Shown here: piece after piece, positions 18,572 to 32,000 of the stretch
How positions within the stretch are numbered: position 1 is the stretch's first letter
How the letters are laid out: each line of letters starts with the position of its first letter
Source: Hippopus hippopus
Lineage: Eukaryota; Mollusca; Bivalvia; Cardiida; Cardiidae
DNA: 64,000 nucleotides
NCBI GenBank assembly: GCA_946811185.2
Contig: OX328113.1
Coordinates: 18,312,521-18,376,520, forward strand
Direction: 5' to 3'
Position numbers and translations under genes: made by a program
Notes under the pieces: model-generated
Databases searched by the model: none
The model's input: only the letters and a program-made list of their open reading frames with translations
Told to the model about the DNA's origin: nothing

Positions 18572-19050
18572 TAAGTGTAACAGCATGGGGAGGCGTCAGC
18601 GTTTGTTCTCACACATACATTTTGATCATTGACGGCACCATTACCAATTAATGGTACATCAGTGAGTTGTTGGGACCTGTTGTTTTGCCATTCTTGCGCT
18701 AATATAACCAAGCTGTATTCCATGACAACAATGCTAAACCACAGCGTGCCAGGATTGTTTTTGAGTTCCATGAATAAAACGATATGGACTACATATTGAC
18801 TGGCCTGCTCGCTCCCCAGACATGCCACCAATAGAACATGTCTGTGACGTTAGAACATGTCTGTGACGTTCTGGGTCAGTGTGCTAGACACAGGCAACCA
18901 CAGCCAAGAACACTAGTGCTCAGCACTTGCAGCAATTCTTCAGGAAGAATGGCAACCGATTTCCGAGCACGCTGTTGATAGGATTAATTGAAGTATGTTC
19001 TGTTTGTGTGAATCTTTTTACGCCGGTGATGGAGGTCAAAAACACCATTG
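18572..19050 (+). pseudogene. Tc1/mariner transposase remnant (C-terminal half)
   Basis: Read across several frames and stops, the plus strand gives AWGGVSVCSHTYILIIDGT, then ISELLGPVVLPFLR, VFHDNNAKPQRARIVFEF, DWPARSPDMPPIEH and a tail with LQQF and FPSTLLIGLIE. These match, in order, the WGG, IDG, D-N-A-x-P-H-x-A and W-P-A-x-S-P-D-x-x-P-I-E-H motifs of Tc1-family DDE transposases, including the second catalytic D and the E. At least two stops and frameshifts and a 19-bp tandem duplication just after PIEH show that it is dead. The N-terminal DNA-binding part and the terminal inverted repeats were not found. The minus-strand open frame over the same place is a shadow. Confidence 0.85.
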
Positions 19051-19345
19051 AATAGATTAGTGTGAGCATTCACTTCAGCCACATGAACTTTATGAATTAA
19101 TCTGTTGAAATGATTCATGCAAACAGACAGAATACATTGCACTGTATTCTGATTCTGGGGAAAATGAATGTGATCCTTAGGTCATTTTGATATTATACCA
19201 CAGCAGGACAGTTAGTGCTACGAAAACGAAGGAATAGAATTGTTTAACTTAATGATGTGGATCTTATCAAGTCATAAAATATCATCATTTGCGTTGATTT
19301 TTCTTAGGCAAGGCTTTTCGGATATTTCCTAAACTTTTTTGTTGA

Positions 19346-19972
19346 GTATAGTCGTCCTTGCTGGTACCGCGTCATCGATGATACCGCGGTAATCCGAAAA
19401 ATACCTAATTTGCATACATAGCGCCATCTATCCACTGTTTACTCCATCAAATCAAAAGCATAAGTTTTTTTCTTCGCATCGGTTTAAAATAATAGATATA
19501 TCTTCATTAATGATACGCTACTTTCAATATACACAAATTGCAATAATAAAGCTCAATTTTCCTTCATGGGTTGATAATAATTACACCCTATTTCTCATAA
19601 AACCGATAATTCATGTTTGACGAGTGAAGGTCGTCTGCTGCGACGTTAGAATCCTCGCCGGAAACAAAAACTACGGTACCTAAATCTAAATTATTTTCTG
19701 AAAATAAAAGTTATATTTTTTACGATTTTCTAAATTACAAGAGTTAACGCGGTACCATATCGGACTCCTTTTGGAGCACCTTTAGTCAACATGGTAGCTT
19801 GACCTAGATATTTCTGTCTGAAAAACACGACTTGAGCTTTGATAGCAACATTTATTGTGACTTTACATGCAACAGTTCATCACAGTATTGGAAAAGAAAA
19901 CATGCGAGTTCTCTCTCTTGTAGTAAATATTCGGCGAAATTAAGTACTGCGGTACCAGCGAGGACCATCCTA
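19346..19972. mobile_element. ~620-bp inverted-repeat element
   Basis: GTCCTTGCTGGTACCGC at 19354-19370 mirrors GCGGTACCAGCGAGGAC at 19949-19965 with one mismatch. The interior is AT-rich and non-coding, and the target duplication is unclear. Confidence 0.6.
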
Positions 19973-20059
19973 TATAATGATGTATTTTTACTTGCAAATA
20001 TTGTCTGTAGCTCTTCTTTTTGAAATTTCAGTTCTGGACTGAAATCATTTTCAGGGTTT

Positions 20060-20575
20060 TGTAATAACAATGCAATTTATCATCATTATTATTGATAATT
20101 ATTATTGTTATTATTATTATTATTTTTTTTTTTTTCAAAATTTTGATTAGAGTGAAATCTGATCTTATTGATCAATTTCATAAAATTTGTACATTTGTAC
20201 CTCCTGTTAAGTGTGTTTATTAGTTCGTCACTCTCTTAAACGAAATTTTACGTTTTCAATCAGCATTTTCTTTGCATTTTTTTGTTTATCATATTTTGGT
20301 AAATTGCGTACATCTTGTGTAATTCTGATAGATCTATTCTTATTGTGAGATACACATCATATTTTTTCATATACAATACAGATTTTATATGCACATAATT
20401 GAATGTTGCTTTTTGATGTATCCATGGCAAATGAAGGTCATTTAAAGTAATGCAGAAGTACAATATAATAAATGTATTGTATGTACACTTATGAATTTAT
20501 AAACTAAAAAAAAGCTGAAACAACACCAATGTTCCAGATACATGACAAACTAAGAAAATATAAAACTTCAAGATA
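20060..20575. other. AT-rich unassigned stretch with (ATT)n run
   Basis: ATTATTATTGATAATTATTA-type microsatellite at 20075-20125; no exon was seen in the rest. Confidence 0.6.
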
Positions 20576-21480
20576 GATTATTTTGCAACAGACTTTAACA
20601 AAACATGTTCCAGATAGATATGTACTAGGCTGAAAGAAACCATATGTTTGGGATAGATACAACTAACTTGAACAAAACAGATGTTACGACAGATGTTCAA
20701 GATACATAAACAAAGACTGCTGTATAAGTGAAAATTTTTGCGACATGGAAATTTTGTGATTTTGCGAATTTGAAAAATATGCCAACTTTTCTGTTCGCGT
20801 AATTGACAACAAGTACAACAACAAATAACAAGTATCTTGAATTCGCGAACATTTCCCAACGCAAAATGTCCGTAGTCAGTAATTCTCAATTTTTTCGACA
20901 TGCGTATTATATCCACGTATATACATACGTACAGTATGTTCCAGACAAATGTTCACAAACTAGATTTTAAGGCAGATGAGCAACAATCTTAAGAAATAAA
21001 GAGCTCTGTTCAAGACGATGCAGCAAATGTAAATAGCACAAGTCTTCAGACTCATATGTAGCAAACATAAACAAAGCAGGTGTTCCAGATGAGTATGTGG
21101 AAAAGTTAAACAGTGCATATGTTTCAGACAGTTGTGCAACAAACTTTAACAACACAAATGTCCCAGAAAGATATGCAGCAAGCTTACAGAGCACAGGTGT
21201 TTAAGACAGTTCTTTTTAGGAAATCTAAACAATGCCTCAAATGTGTATCAAGCTTAACTCAGATGGTGCAGACAGATCTGTAAGGTTATTGAAGGAGGTA
21301 GATGTTGATGGCAGCTAGGCGAGAAACTTAAACAATGCCTATATTTCAGACAAATATGCCATCACATTGAAACAACAAAGATGTTGCAGATAGATTGAAA
21401 GTACATGTATAGTCAATGCAGATGTTCTAGACATACAGATATGTACAGATATGTAGCACAGAATGGATTCAAAGTAGAGT
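20575..21480. repeat. Degenerate ~40-60-bp tandem repeat (TTCCAGATAGATATG.. AAACTTTAACAAAAC)
   Basis: Recurring blocks of the type CAACAAACTTTAACAAAACA and TGTTCCAGATAGATATG. They are interrupted at 20709-20940 by a dispersed repeat that recurs at 27025-27243. Open frames on the minus strand here are repeat artefacts. Confidence 0.75.
20709..20940 (+). repeat. Dispersed ~220-bp repeat, copy 1
   Basis: Same orientation as 27025-27243. Shared blocks include GGAAATTTTGTGATTTTGCG, AATTTGAAAAAT, TCTTGAATTCGC and AACATTTCC..GCAAAATGTCC. Confidence 0.8.
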
Positions 21481-21499
21481 AACATTCAAATCAAACTAC

Positions 21500-22980
21500 A
21501 TGTAAATAGCTGAACGAGGCATTCTTGGATTGAAAAAACTAAAGATAAACTGTGTTCTAGTACTTTTTTTAAGTTTTTTTTCTTATTTCCTACTTTTTGG
21601 TCATTGTGTACTTATTTAACTTAAGAACTTTTGTATTGTATCTTTAACTTGTGTTTACTGTGTACTTCTTAATTATTGTACCACCCTTTTCTCATATTCA
21701 ATTATTTACCTTTTTTCCTTCAAAGTTTTTATCTTTTATTACTTAAATTTGCTTTTCCAATTACCCATCTCTTCTGGTCGATGTCATTCATTTCAATCGA
21801 TGCTGTTCATCTCTCACATATTTATACAGATCTTTAGTTGTTCAATTATTTGTACCGTTCAAACAGTTTGCTTCATCAAACATCATGAATATATATAGAG
21901 GGAGAAAAAGAGAAACATTTAGGGAAATATTTTAATAAAAGGTTGCTGTTGGTGTCTATTTCTAAGGCAAAGTTTTATGGTTTGATAATTTTACTTCTGA
22001 GGTCTTTGTATTTTGGATATACCAATACAAACTGATATTCATACCCAATAGTATTAGTTGCAAATTCTATAGCTTCTTGGAAAATCTAATTTGTGTGATG
22101 AATCCCTAAGTTTGTCAATGCTGGTCTAAATCTATTATCAAATCTTGGTAGGTCTCAGATTTTTGTTGTCCCATATTTACGGTAAGTAGTGGACAAAAAT
22201 TTCATGAGTTAATGGAAGAGTTCCATGTTCCATACTTGATAGTGCATAAATTATGATAAATTATCAATAATACATGAAATTTAAGTGTTATCAATTTTCT
22301 AGATTGTTTTTTTTTTTTGATAAAACATTTCTGCAGAATTTTGTAAGGTTTTGTTAGATTATTTAAAAAAAAAAAAAGTGAAAACTTTATGAGGTGAGAA
22401 AAATGTATGTTATGCCATATGAGCCTGGGTCTGTTTCAACTTTCTCCTTGATGTGAGTTGCAAGTAATATCTGAAAAAAGTTTAGCTTGGTGTATGTGTA
22501 GTTATGCGCTCACTATTATGAAATATTGAAATCTTGTTAATAGATGAGTAACTATCAACATCAGATGGGAATAAAAATATTATTTTAATCTATGCTGTAA
22601 AAAGAGGCAGCAGTTATCTTACCTGTACCACACTTTTTGTTCATAGGGTTCCTTATTATCATATTTTTTTTCATCTTATTTATGAAGTATTTACAAATAT
22701 GTGTACATCTATCCATGTCATTGTTTCTTTTGCTGTGTAGACCAGTTTCAATATTTCTTCTATCCACTAATGAATTTAGCAATCTGTGTATTCATTTATT
22801 TACATATAGCTGTTTGTAGTAAATTCACTCGTTGTTTTTCATTATAATGCCTATTTATTCCTTCAGTTGTTTATTTCTTTAGTATTAAATTATTTGTTTA
22901 CCCTCCGTTAGTTTATTTAACTGTTCATCTTTTTATATTATTCTTTTGTTAATTTTCATCAGCTAAACAATTCATTTCTT
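21500..22980. other. AT-rich stretch upstream of the first lectin exon found
   Basis: T-rich sequence. The missing signal-peptide exon of the lectin gene may lie here or further upstream, but no ATG followed by a hydrophobic stretch and a phase-1 donor could be supported. Confidence 0.5.
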
Positions 22981-22984
22981 TCAG

Positions 22985-23073
22985 CACAAAAGTGTCCTAG
23001 CGACTGGATATATTTTGGGAACTCCTGCCATCTGTTCTACATGAAACAAAAAGACAATTTTGAAAGCAGTGAG
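22985..23073 (+). CDS. Lectin exon 1 of those found (CTLD 1, N-terminal cysteines)
   Basis: Acceptor TTTCAG, donor GAG|GTACCA; phase 1 in, 0 out. Encodes QKCPSDWIYFGNSCHLFYM, with the C-x-x-x-W..G-N-S-C-Y/H opening of a long-form CTLD. Confidence 0.92.
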
Positions 23074-26000
23074 GTACCAGTCATTTTGTTTTTGTCTTTT
23101 TATATGTCAATTAATAATTCTGCACCCAGCTGATATCAAAAGTTAGTGTACAAAAAATGATTCTTTGTGCTCCTGCAGATTTAGTAAAGTGAATTATTTA
23201 TACTAATCTTATTCAAATACAAACTTTAAAGTAGTGTACCATTAATCTTTAGAGTATCAAATATACTCAATGGATATGTATGGTCTACTAATAAGACCCA
23301 GATAAATGCAATTTGATGGTTGCTTTTATCTATAGTGATAAAATTTAGCAGACTGAAGATTAAAGGACAGGCTGCATGTTTTGTGCAGTCTGAAATTGAT
23401 CTCTACTGACCACGAAAGCAACTGTAGTTGTGAAAGACGCTTTATGGTTTAAGATACATGAAACATTGTTAAACTGTTTTTGGCAAGATGACAGCTGTGT
23501 TAGACATTGTTGCAAGGGAGCAAGCAATTGCTCTTTCAGAATATTTTACTTGCCTTTGCAAAACACAGTCAGTCCATACAAATGTTTGTCCTTTATCTGA
23601 TTTGTATATTTTCTTTGTAGGTTAGAAACAGCCAATAAATTACTTTGAAAGGTTTTAATATAACTTTTTAAGGGCTTAAGAAAAAAGGAATGGCTGAACT
23701 AAACCAATTTCTTTTGTTTTCAATCATTAAACCCTAATTTGTTGTTTAGTATTTCTGATTTACAAGGGCTGTGTCCTCTACTCCGAACAGACTAGTATCT
23801 CAAGAAACAATTTGTTTGTTGGTTTAGTTAGCTTAAATCGTCAATAGATATCAAAGATATTCAGACTGATTTTAATCTACCTTCTTGGCAATGGCCACTA
23901 GACATGGTATTTAAGAACTTTTCTCAAAAGGATCCTTATTCTGATAATGAATTTAGAAAATAAAGTGATTTATAGAAGGCTACATCATTGAACAAAACAA
24001 GAAAAGCATATAAGAATGGCAGCTGAATATTATTAAAAGTAACATTTTCACCCATGGAATCAAAAACCATGCGGAGAGTAGTCTGCAAGTGGGTTATGTA
24101 GTTATTCCATAATTTATACTGTGTTGATACGTCTTCATACCATTTGTGATGCTGTGGTGATATGTCTTCATACCATTATTGATACAGTGTCTTCACACTA
24201 TACATGTATTTTATACTCTGTACATATGTCTTAATTCATATCGTATTTGATACTGTGTAGATATGTATTCATACTGTATTTGATACTGTGCAGATACATT
24301 TTTTCACCTCATATTTTTACTGTGTAGATATGTCTTAATTCATACTGTATTTGATACTGTGTAGACATGTCTTCATACCTTATTTGATACTGTGAAGATA
24401 ATTGTGTCTTAATTTATGCTGTATTTGATACTGTGTAGTTATGTCTTCATACCTTATTTGATACTGCCTAGATACGTCTTCATACTATCTTTGATAATAC
24501 GTAGATATGTCTATATACCATATTTGATACTGTGCAGATATATCTTCATATCATATTTGGAACCGTATTTGTCCATATAGACAGATACAGTCTTTTTCTT
24601 TCATTTCCAGTATAAATGTCAAAGACTTGGCGGCTATTTGGTTCACATAAACTCTAGACAAGAAAACAAGTTTATTCGGGACAAATTGAAGTCCTTCTGG
24701 TTGAACAAAAATGGTATGGCCTTATTCTTTCTTTTATCTCTAACACATTTGCACCTGTAGACTGCTACAGCAGCACACAACTTTTTAACCTTCTACCAAA
24801 AGACAAAATTTTAGACTTGTTCAAATTGAAAGCATTTGCAGACCAAAAAATAAAATTGACTCAACAACTGAAATTTGCTTTTGGAAAGGTAAAAGAAAAA
24901 TTGTGTGGAAAGGAGAAAATACTGGTTACCAGCATTTTCTCCTTTTTCCACAATGTTATCAAAAGTCTTCTTCTTAAGGGCAGTTAAACATTTTTGTAAA
25001 AAGAGAAATTGCTCATAGATAGCAACTTTTATTTAAGCAGCAATATTGTGATTATTTGGGGTATAGCAAAGCATGTTTTATGTTGATTAATGATTTTAAA
25101 ATGGGCGCTTTGTTTTTGTCCGGATGTTTTGTATTTATAGGCTGCACCTTTTTTTTAACCTCCTTACCTCATGACAAAATTTCAGACATGTCTGAATTAA
25201 AATCATTTGCTGAAAACAAATTGATATTTCTTGAAAATTAAAAAAAAATGTCTTTACAATGGTAGAAAGCATTGTTGAAAAAAAAAAAATGCTGTTTACG
25301 GTCACTTTCTATTTTTTTTCAAAAAATTTTCACAAGTCCTCTTCCTCTGGGTCAGGAAAACTTGGGATTGTGTGGTAAAGGGTTAAAAAAAATCATTACA
25401 CAGGACAAACATCATGATGAAATGAATTTTGATAATAACAGATTTCTACCGATACTGACAATGATGACGTTGTAGAGACTCTGTTACTGTTGTTTTGCTA
25501 CTGCTGTTATTGTTATGAAGATGATGATGTAACAGACAAATTTCAGTCATTATTCATTCTCAGAAGATGTCATATTCAGAAATGTTTAAACAAAATAAGT
25601 TTTTAACAATGAATACTCTTTGTGACTTCAAATGTCTATATTATTCAATTTCCTAAATTCTGTACAGTATTTATGGATGGTTGATCTTTAGGCTGGTTGA
25701 TTGCTTGCCTGTCGATCAATCAATCAATCAATCAGTCAACCAGCTGACAGATAATCAATTGGTTGGTTTATTATTTGATGGCTAATTGAGGTTAATGTAA
25801 GTGGAAAAATATCAATTAAAAATTTACAGATACAGACTATCTGTACGAAAGTAAATGGTGGATTGGGCTAACTGACTCACAAGTAGAAAATTTGTTTACC
25901 TGGACTGATGACCACTCTTCACCCGGATACAAAGGTTGTACATGTAACTGTTTACCAGAGTACATAATTTCAGCCTTGTCCGTATTTAGAGTATTTACAG

Positions 26001-29000
26001 CTGACAGATTAAATGTGGCTTATCATTGAAAACTATGTTGAAAATGGTAGAAAACATTGTGGGAAAAAAAGAAAATGCTGGTTACCAATACAGGCCTACA
26101 AAAGCAACTTGAATGTTGCTTTGATGTTTAACACCACTTTCAACAGTATTCCAATTATATCAGGGCTGCCAAGGCACTTCTCCATGTGTAACTATAGTTG
26201 CTTAACTCTTTACCAAACAATCCCATGTTTTAAGATGGTGAGGAAAAAACAATGATGGAAAAGATGAAAATACACAAATATAGGTTGCACAAAACATGAA
26301 TCTTACCTTTTTTGTCAAGAAGTATTTAACCCTTTACTACACAAGCCCAAGTTTTAAAGACTCTGAAAGAGAAGGCTATTGAAAACATTGTGGGCAAAGG
26401 AGAGAATGCTGGTAACCAGCATTTTCTCCTTTTCCCACAAAGTTTTCTATAATAAAGACAGAAATCATCAGTCAAGCCGCTTTTGTCATCTGCAAAAGCT
26501 TTCAATTTGGTCGAGTCCAAACATTTTTTGTTTGGTAAAGAGTTAAAAAGAAAAAGAACTGAAAAAGACTTAAGAACCATAGGTCACTTAGCATCAAGCC
26601 TTGGTATTGTATATGTCATAACAATATAGACAACATGACATATAGGTGAATGCACGCTTGCACATAACATTTCATTTGTGAAATATGTGGATCAGGTGAG
26701 CAATTCAGGGTCACCATTGCCTTCTAGAGAAACACATTGCTAAATAACCCTTTTTCACACAATCCCAAGTTTTAACAACCCTGAGGAAGAAGCCTTTTGA
26801 AAAGATTGCAGGAAAAGGAGAAAATGCTGGTAACCAGCATTTTCTCCATTTCCCCCAATGGTTTCTCTATTTTCAAAGAAAAACTCAGACAGTAGCATCA
26901 CTTTTATATTGTCTCCTGCAGATGCTTTCAATTTTATCAAGTAAAAAATTTTGTCGTTTGGTAAAGAGTCTTATTTCCATCAACTCATCACTCCTTTTGC
27001 CACCATGTTTTTGAAAGTGATCTGCTGTATAATACTGTTTAAGTAGAAAATTTTGTGATGTGGAAATTTTTATGATTTTGCAAATTTGAAAAATTTGCAA
27101 ACTTATATGTTGGCGTATTTTACTACAAATACACCAACAAATACCAAGCGTCTTGAATTCGCAAACATTTCCTTGTGCAAAATGTCCTTAATGAATAACT
27201 CGTAAATTTTTCAACACATGTATATATCCACATATACAGTATGAAATAAAAGAGCTCTGCAGGAGGTGCTATACATTTTAGACTGGGATTATGCCCAACC
27301 AGATGATTACTTTGGTGAAGACTGTGTACTGATGAGCAGCCGATATAATTTTCACTGGAATGATGATCACTGCTTTATATCATGTCACTCAATCTGCAAG
27401 AGACCCTCAAGTGTGCCATTTGTTCTACATCCAGGTAAAGTATTCGTGCACTGTTAACCCTTATCCTGCGGAATAAATTACGTGAAACTTTCAAGGTGAT
27501 AGTAAAAACTGGAATAATGCAGTTTTAAACTTTTTTTTAAAGAAAAATATCCTCTAATCAGACAGTGTAGATCAAAGATCAGACTGCGTGTTATGTGTAG
27601 TCAGATCTTGATCTACACTGTCCGCAAAAGATCAGTGAGTCGCGCTTAGCAGTGTAAGGATTAAAAGCCAGTTTAATGCATGAATGCATTTATGTGATAC
27701 ATTAAAATCATACTGAGCAAGTCATCACATACCGGTAATTATGAATCCATAAAATCCATTTTGTCTCACATTTGACTAAATTATGAGGTAATTGAGCCTT
27801 TGACATGAACAAACATGCTAGGACTGTGCCGGCTGACAGGGGTTGATGCTTTTTAGAGATGTATTAAAACCCCTTTTCACAGGGCATGGCTCAAGTGTAT
27901 CATTTTGTTATTAGCTGTATTCGGCTAGTCAACTTTCGTGAAGCACGAAAATGAACATTAAGCTCTGCCTAACTGCAAGGTGCCCGTTTCATGCAGCACA
28001 AACTTTACAACGATTTGAGAGTGTAAGGTTTGTACTTCATGAAAATTTATGAAACCATGAAATTTACGAGTCATAAAAAAAGTGCAACACAAAAAACCAG
28101 AATTACAAGTCGAATACGGCTATTCCCTCTCCCTTACATACTTGTATGTAAATCCGAGTATTGGATGACTTACTTAGACACCTGCATGTTCTGTACACCT
28201 TACTTTGATAAGGCTCATATTCAGAATTGACTACCCTATGGGTATGATATTCTGTCTGATCGCACACACTTGATGTAGTCTTATCCAAATTGAAAGCATT
28301 TGTAGACAACAAATTGAGTTTTATTCAAATGATATTATTTGCCTTGGAGGTAGAAAAAAATTGTGGGAAAAGAAAAAAATGCTGATATCAGCCATTATGT
28401 TTTCAAAAAGCTTTTTTTCTAAGGATCAAACTCTGACAGGATTGTGTGGTAAAGGGTTAACTCTTTACCAGACAACAAAATTTTAGACCTTTTGATATTG
28501 ACAGGATTTGCAAACAACAAATTAAATATGGCTCCTCCATTTCCTCCATTTTCAACAGTGTTTTCTACTCTTTCACAGCCAAATTTCATAAATCCAGCAA
28601 CATTTAAATTACAGTCTGCAATTGCTTTCAACCTATCTTTATTTTCCAGAAGGTACTTGTGCACTTCCAAATGGTTGGAAGGACTACGGTGGATCCTGTT
28701 ATTTCTTTAATTTTCAAGAGATGAAGTACTGGCAGGCAAAGGTATTGGTTTAGACTTTTACTTTGTGCTTGGAGCCAAGCCATTTGTGTTCATTTGGTAA
28801 TGCACAAGATTTACACTTTCTGCCACTTTTTTCAGACACTCTTCTGTAAGACAAAAAAAAAAATCTAAATTGTAGACTGGTCCAAATTCGAAATATTTGC
28901 AGACGACAAATAAAAGGGAAAGTTGAAATTCATTTTTTGAAGGTTGGAAAACATTGGTTCCCAGCATTTTCTCCTTTACAAACAATGTTTTTTCAGAGGC

Positions 29001-32000
29001 TTTCTCTATCAAGGTTGTTCAAAGTCAGCATTGTGTGGCAAAGGGTCAAAACTTTAGACTGTTCTATGTTGAAGAACTTGTAGGTAAATAATTAAGTATG
29101 TCTCATATTATGGTATTTGTCTTTGATAGGGTACAAAAATTTACAGGAAGAGGAGAAAATGCTAGTTACTGATAATACCTCCAGAAAAAGAAATTGCTCC
29201 AGACAACTTAACTTTTTACCAAATGACAAAATTTCAAACATGTCCAAATTCAAAGCAGTTGCAGAGGACAAAATAAATTGACTGAAAAATTGAAATTTGT
29301 TTTAGGTAGGGTGGAAAACAATATGGGAAAAGGAGAAAATGCTGGTTACCAGCATTTTCTCCTTTTCCTACAATGTTTTCACAAGGCTTCTTTCTTAGGG
29401 TCATTGAAAGTCGGGATTGTGTGGTAAAGGGTTAAAAACATAAGCCTTTGTAAAGTATGGATAAGCTTTGTAAACCTAAGTAAAGAGATTGAGGAAAGAG
29501 GAGATATATTGCTTGTTGCGGTAATATGTTCAAAAGTTTGTCTCATGCAAAAGGGGAGAAAATTGGTAATGTTTCAGGAAGGATTGGCTAAATGATAGAT
29601 TTTGCCTTTTTCTTTTTCATTTCCAGCATTACTGTCAAAGACATGGGGCAAACCTCGTTCATATTAATACAGCACAAGAACAACATTTTCTTCAAACAAC
29701 ACTTCAGTCTTTCGGGTTTGGTTATTGTAAGTATAGAGACTTAATGTGCATCCCTTATTTCTGTACCATGCAGTTTTTAGACTAGTCCACTGTGAAGGTG
29801 TTTACAGGATATTATGGACCATGAAGCAAGTCTTTGTTTTTTCAGCATAGATGAATGCACTACCTTTTGACCTACTTCTTGGTATAATGAAATTGCATGA
29901 ATAGATAGAAATTTGCAATTGGTCTAAAATAGGTACATGTTTATATGGCAACTCCCTGCTGACCTATTACCAAGTGTTGCTACTGCTAATCCATACCCCA
30001 TGGCAAATTAATATGATAGAGGATGATCCTCTACTTGTTTTATTTGGAATTTTGATATTTTTCTAAGTATTCCACAATAACCCAATACTATTTATCTACA
30101 CAAGTGTAATTCGGCCATTTTCTTTAGATTTCAGTATTGACTGAACACATGTACCAAAGTGTCATGGGTTGATTAAATATATGAAACACTTTAAAGCATA
30201 CCTTACCTATAAATGAGCCATGCTATGGCATTAGGGGCCTTAATGCATCCCCGTGTTGCATGATACCAAGCAAGTCATCATGTTCCTTAAATCTGTTTTG
30301 TGTAACAACCTGTTGAATCATGAGGTACACTGGTCCTTTGACATACAGGAAATTGACCAATAGCGAAAAGTGTCCACCCAGGTCAGCCTGCGCGGACCTG
30401 GGTTGATACTTTTCGCAGATGCAGTAAGCCCCTTTTCACAGAGCATGGCTCAAGTAGTTTTGACCGTGATGCTGACTGATGCGGTCTCTACTGTGAAGTT
30501 AAGTAATGTTCTCCAAGGTTAATGCTTGAATAGGTAATCCAGTCATATTACAGTCCCTTTGTGTGTTCTGACACACAAGTCTCACTCAGTTTCTTTTTCA
30601 ACAACAGTGTGATTAATTTGAAATATTAATCTAATTCAAATTTCACTTTTCAACAAACTGAAAACAACAAGGAAAATGAGGTAAGATTAATTTTCATTAT
30701 TTCTCTTCCGATTCAGCCGCAAAAATGTTTCAGTATTCATCTTTCAGTGCCTCTTATGCCGATTATGTTTTTAAAAGATATTTTCTTGTCTAATCTAAAC
30801 ACTGGTGTATTGTTTAGTCTCATAGTTCAAGGAATGAGTGAAGCATAAATTTTAGCCTCCTGGAATTTAGTTCGAGTCTTAAATAGGTATTTTAAGGTAG
30901 TAGACCGCTAATGGAAAACAGCTATTTCCACTATAATATTATCCTACAAAATTTGCTATGATTAAAAATGGGTATTATTGTACTACTTTAACCGAGACAC
31001 TTTTTCCTTTTTTTCCTTCTTAGAATTATCATTTATAAATCTAAAACCACTATATGCTTATTACAAAGGGAGATAATAATTACCTCCCTTTTCAGGAAAC
31101 TAATGAAAATATCAACAAATAATTTTAAGATAGACGTCAAAGGAATTTCTGGTCATTTAAAATGTGCCAAAGTATCATATCAGTATAAATCCTTATTTAT
31201 CAACTAACAAGATATTTTATTCCATGTTGCACTAGAAGCGTTAGAGGTCTACTACCTTAAAGGCTATTTAGCCGTCAAAAGTAACAATTCATCTATACAA
31301 GACAGTATAGATCCAAGATCAGACTGCATGCTCTGTGCAGTCTGATCTTGATCTATGCTGTCTGCAAGAGCCTTAGTTTTTGCCTGTGGTGCCAAAAGAG
31401 TTTAACCTATCTACATGGGAGCCCTAAAACTTTTTGGGATAATCTGTTTATTATATCATTTGTTTAAGAATATATTCATTATGTTTATTTTCAGCCAAAA
31501 CTGAATTCCATGGTTGGTGGATTGGTTTGACAGATTCTGGCAGAGAAGGAAAATTCAAATGGATAGACGACAAATCTATCCCTGGATTTGAAGGTAAATC
31601 CATTAAGGATAGGGCACCCTAATGGTATTTGATAAACATTGCCTTTCATCGCCAAAATCTTACGGATTAGGCTAGGACTCAGGTAATCCGTAATCGAGGC
31701 GGGGAACCAGCATCTATTGGCCGATCGATTACGGATTACCCGAGTCTTAGCCGAGTCTGTACGTTTTTTCGGCGATGAAAGGCGATGTTACACGACTCCC
31801 ATTAGGGTGCCCTATTCTTATATCTTCACAAGACATCACAATTCTTGATTCTTCCAATTCATAAGCATATGCAGATAACAAATCAAATGATGTAATTTGT
31901 CTTTGAAAATATGTTTTCTAAAGCCTTTTTTCTCAGGGCCATCAAAACAAGGGATTATGTAATAAAGGGTAAAGTCTTTAACCCTTTACCAAACAATCAC

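Noticed and set aside
18571..18831. Minus-strand 86-residue open frame
   Set aside because: Shadow of the plus-strand Tc1 transposase remnant.
22637..22819. Signal-peptide exon for the lectin gene
   Set aside because: Hydrophobic but begins at TTG, is low-complexity T-rich DNA and has no phase-1 donor.
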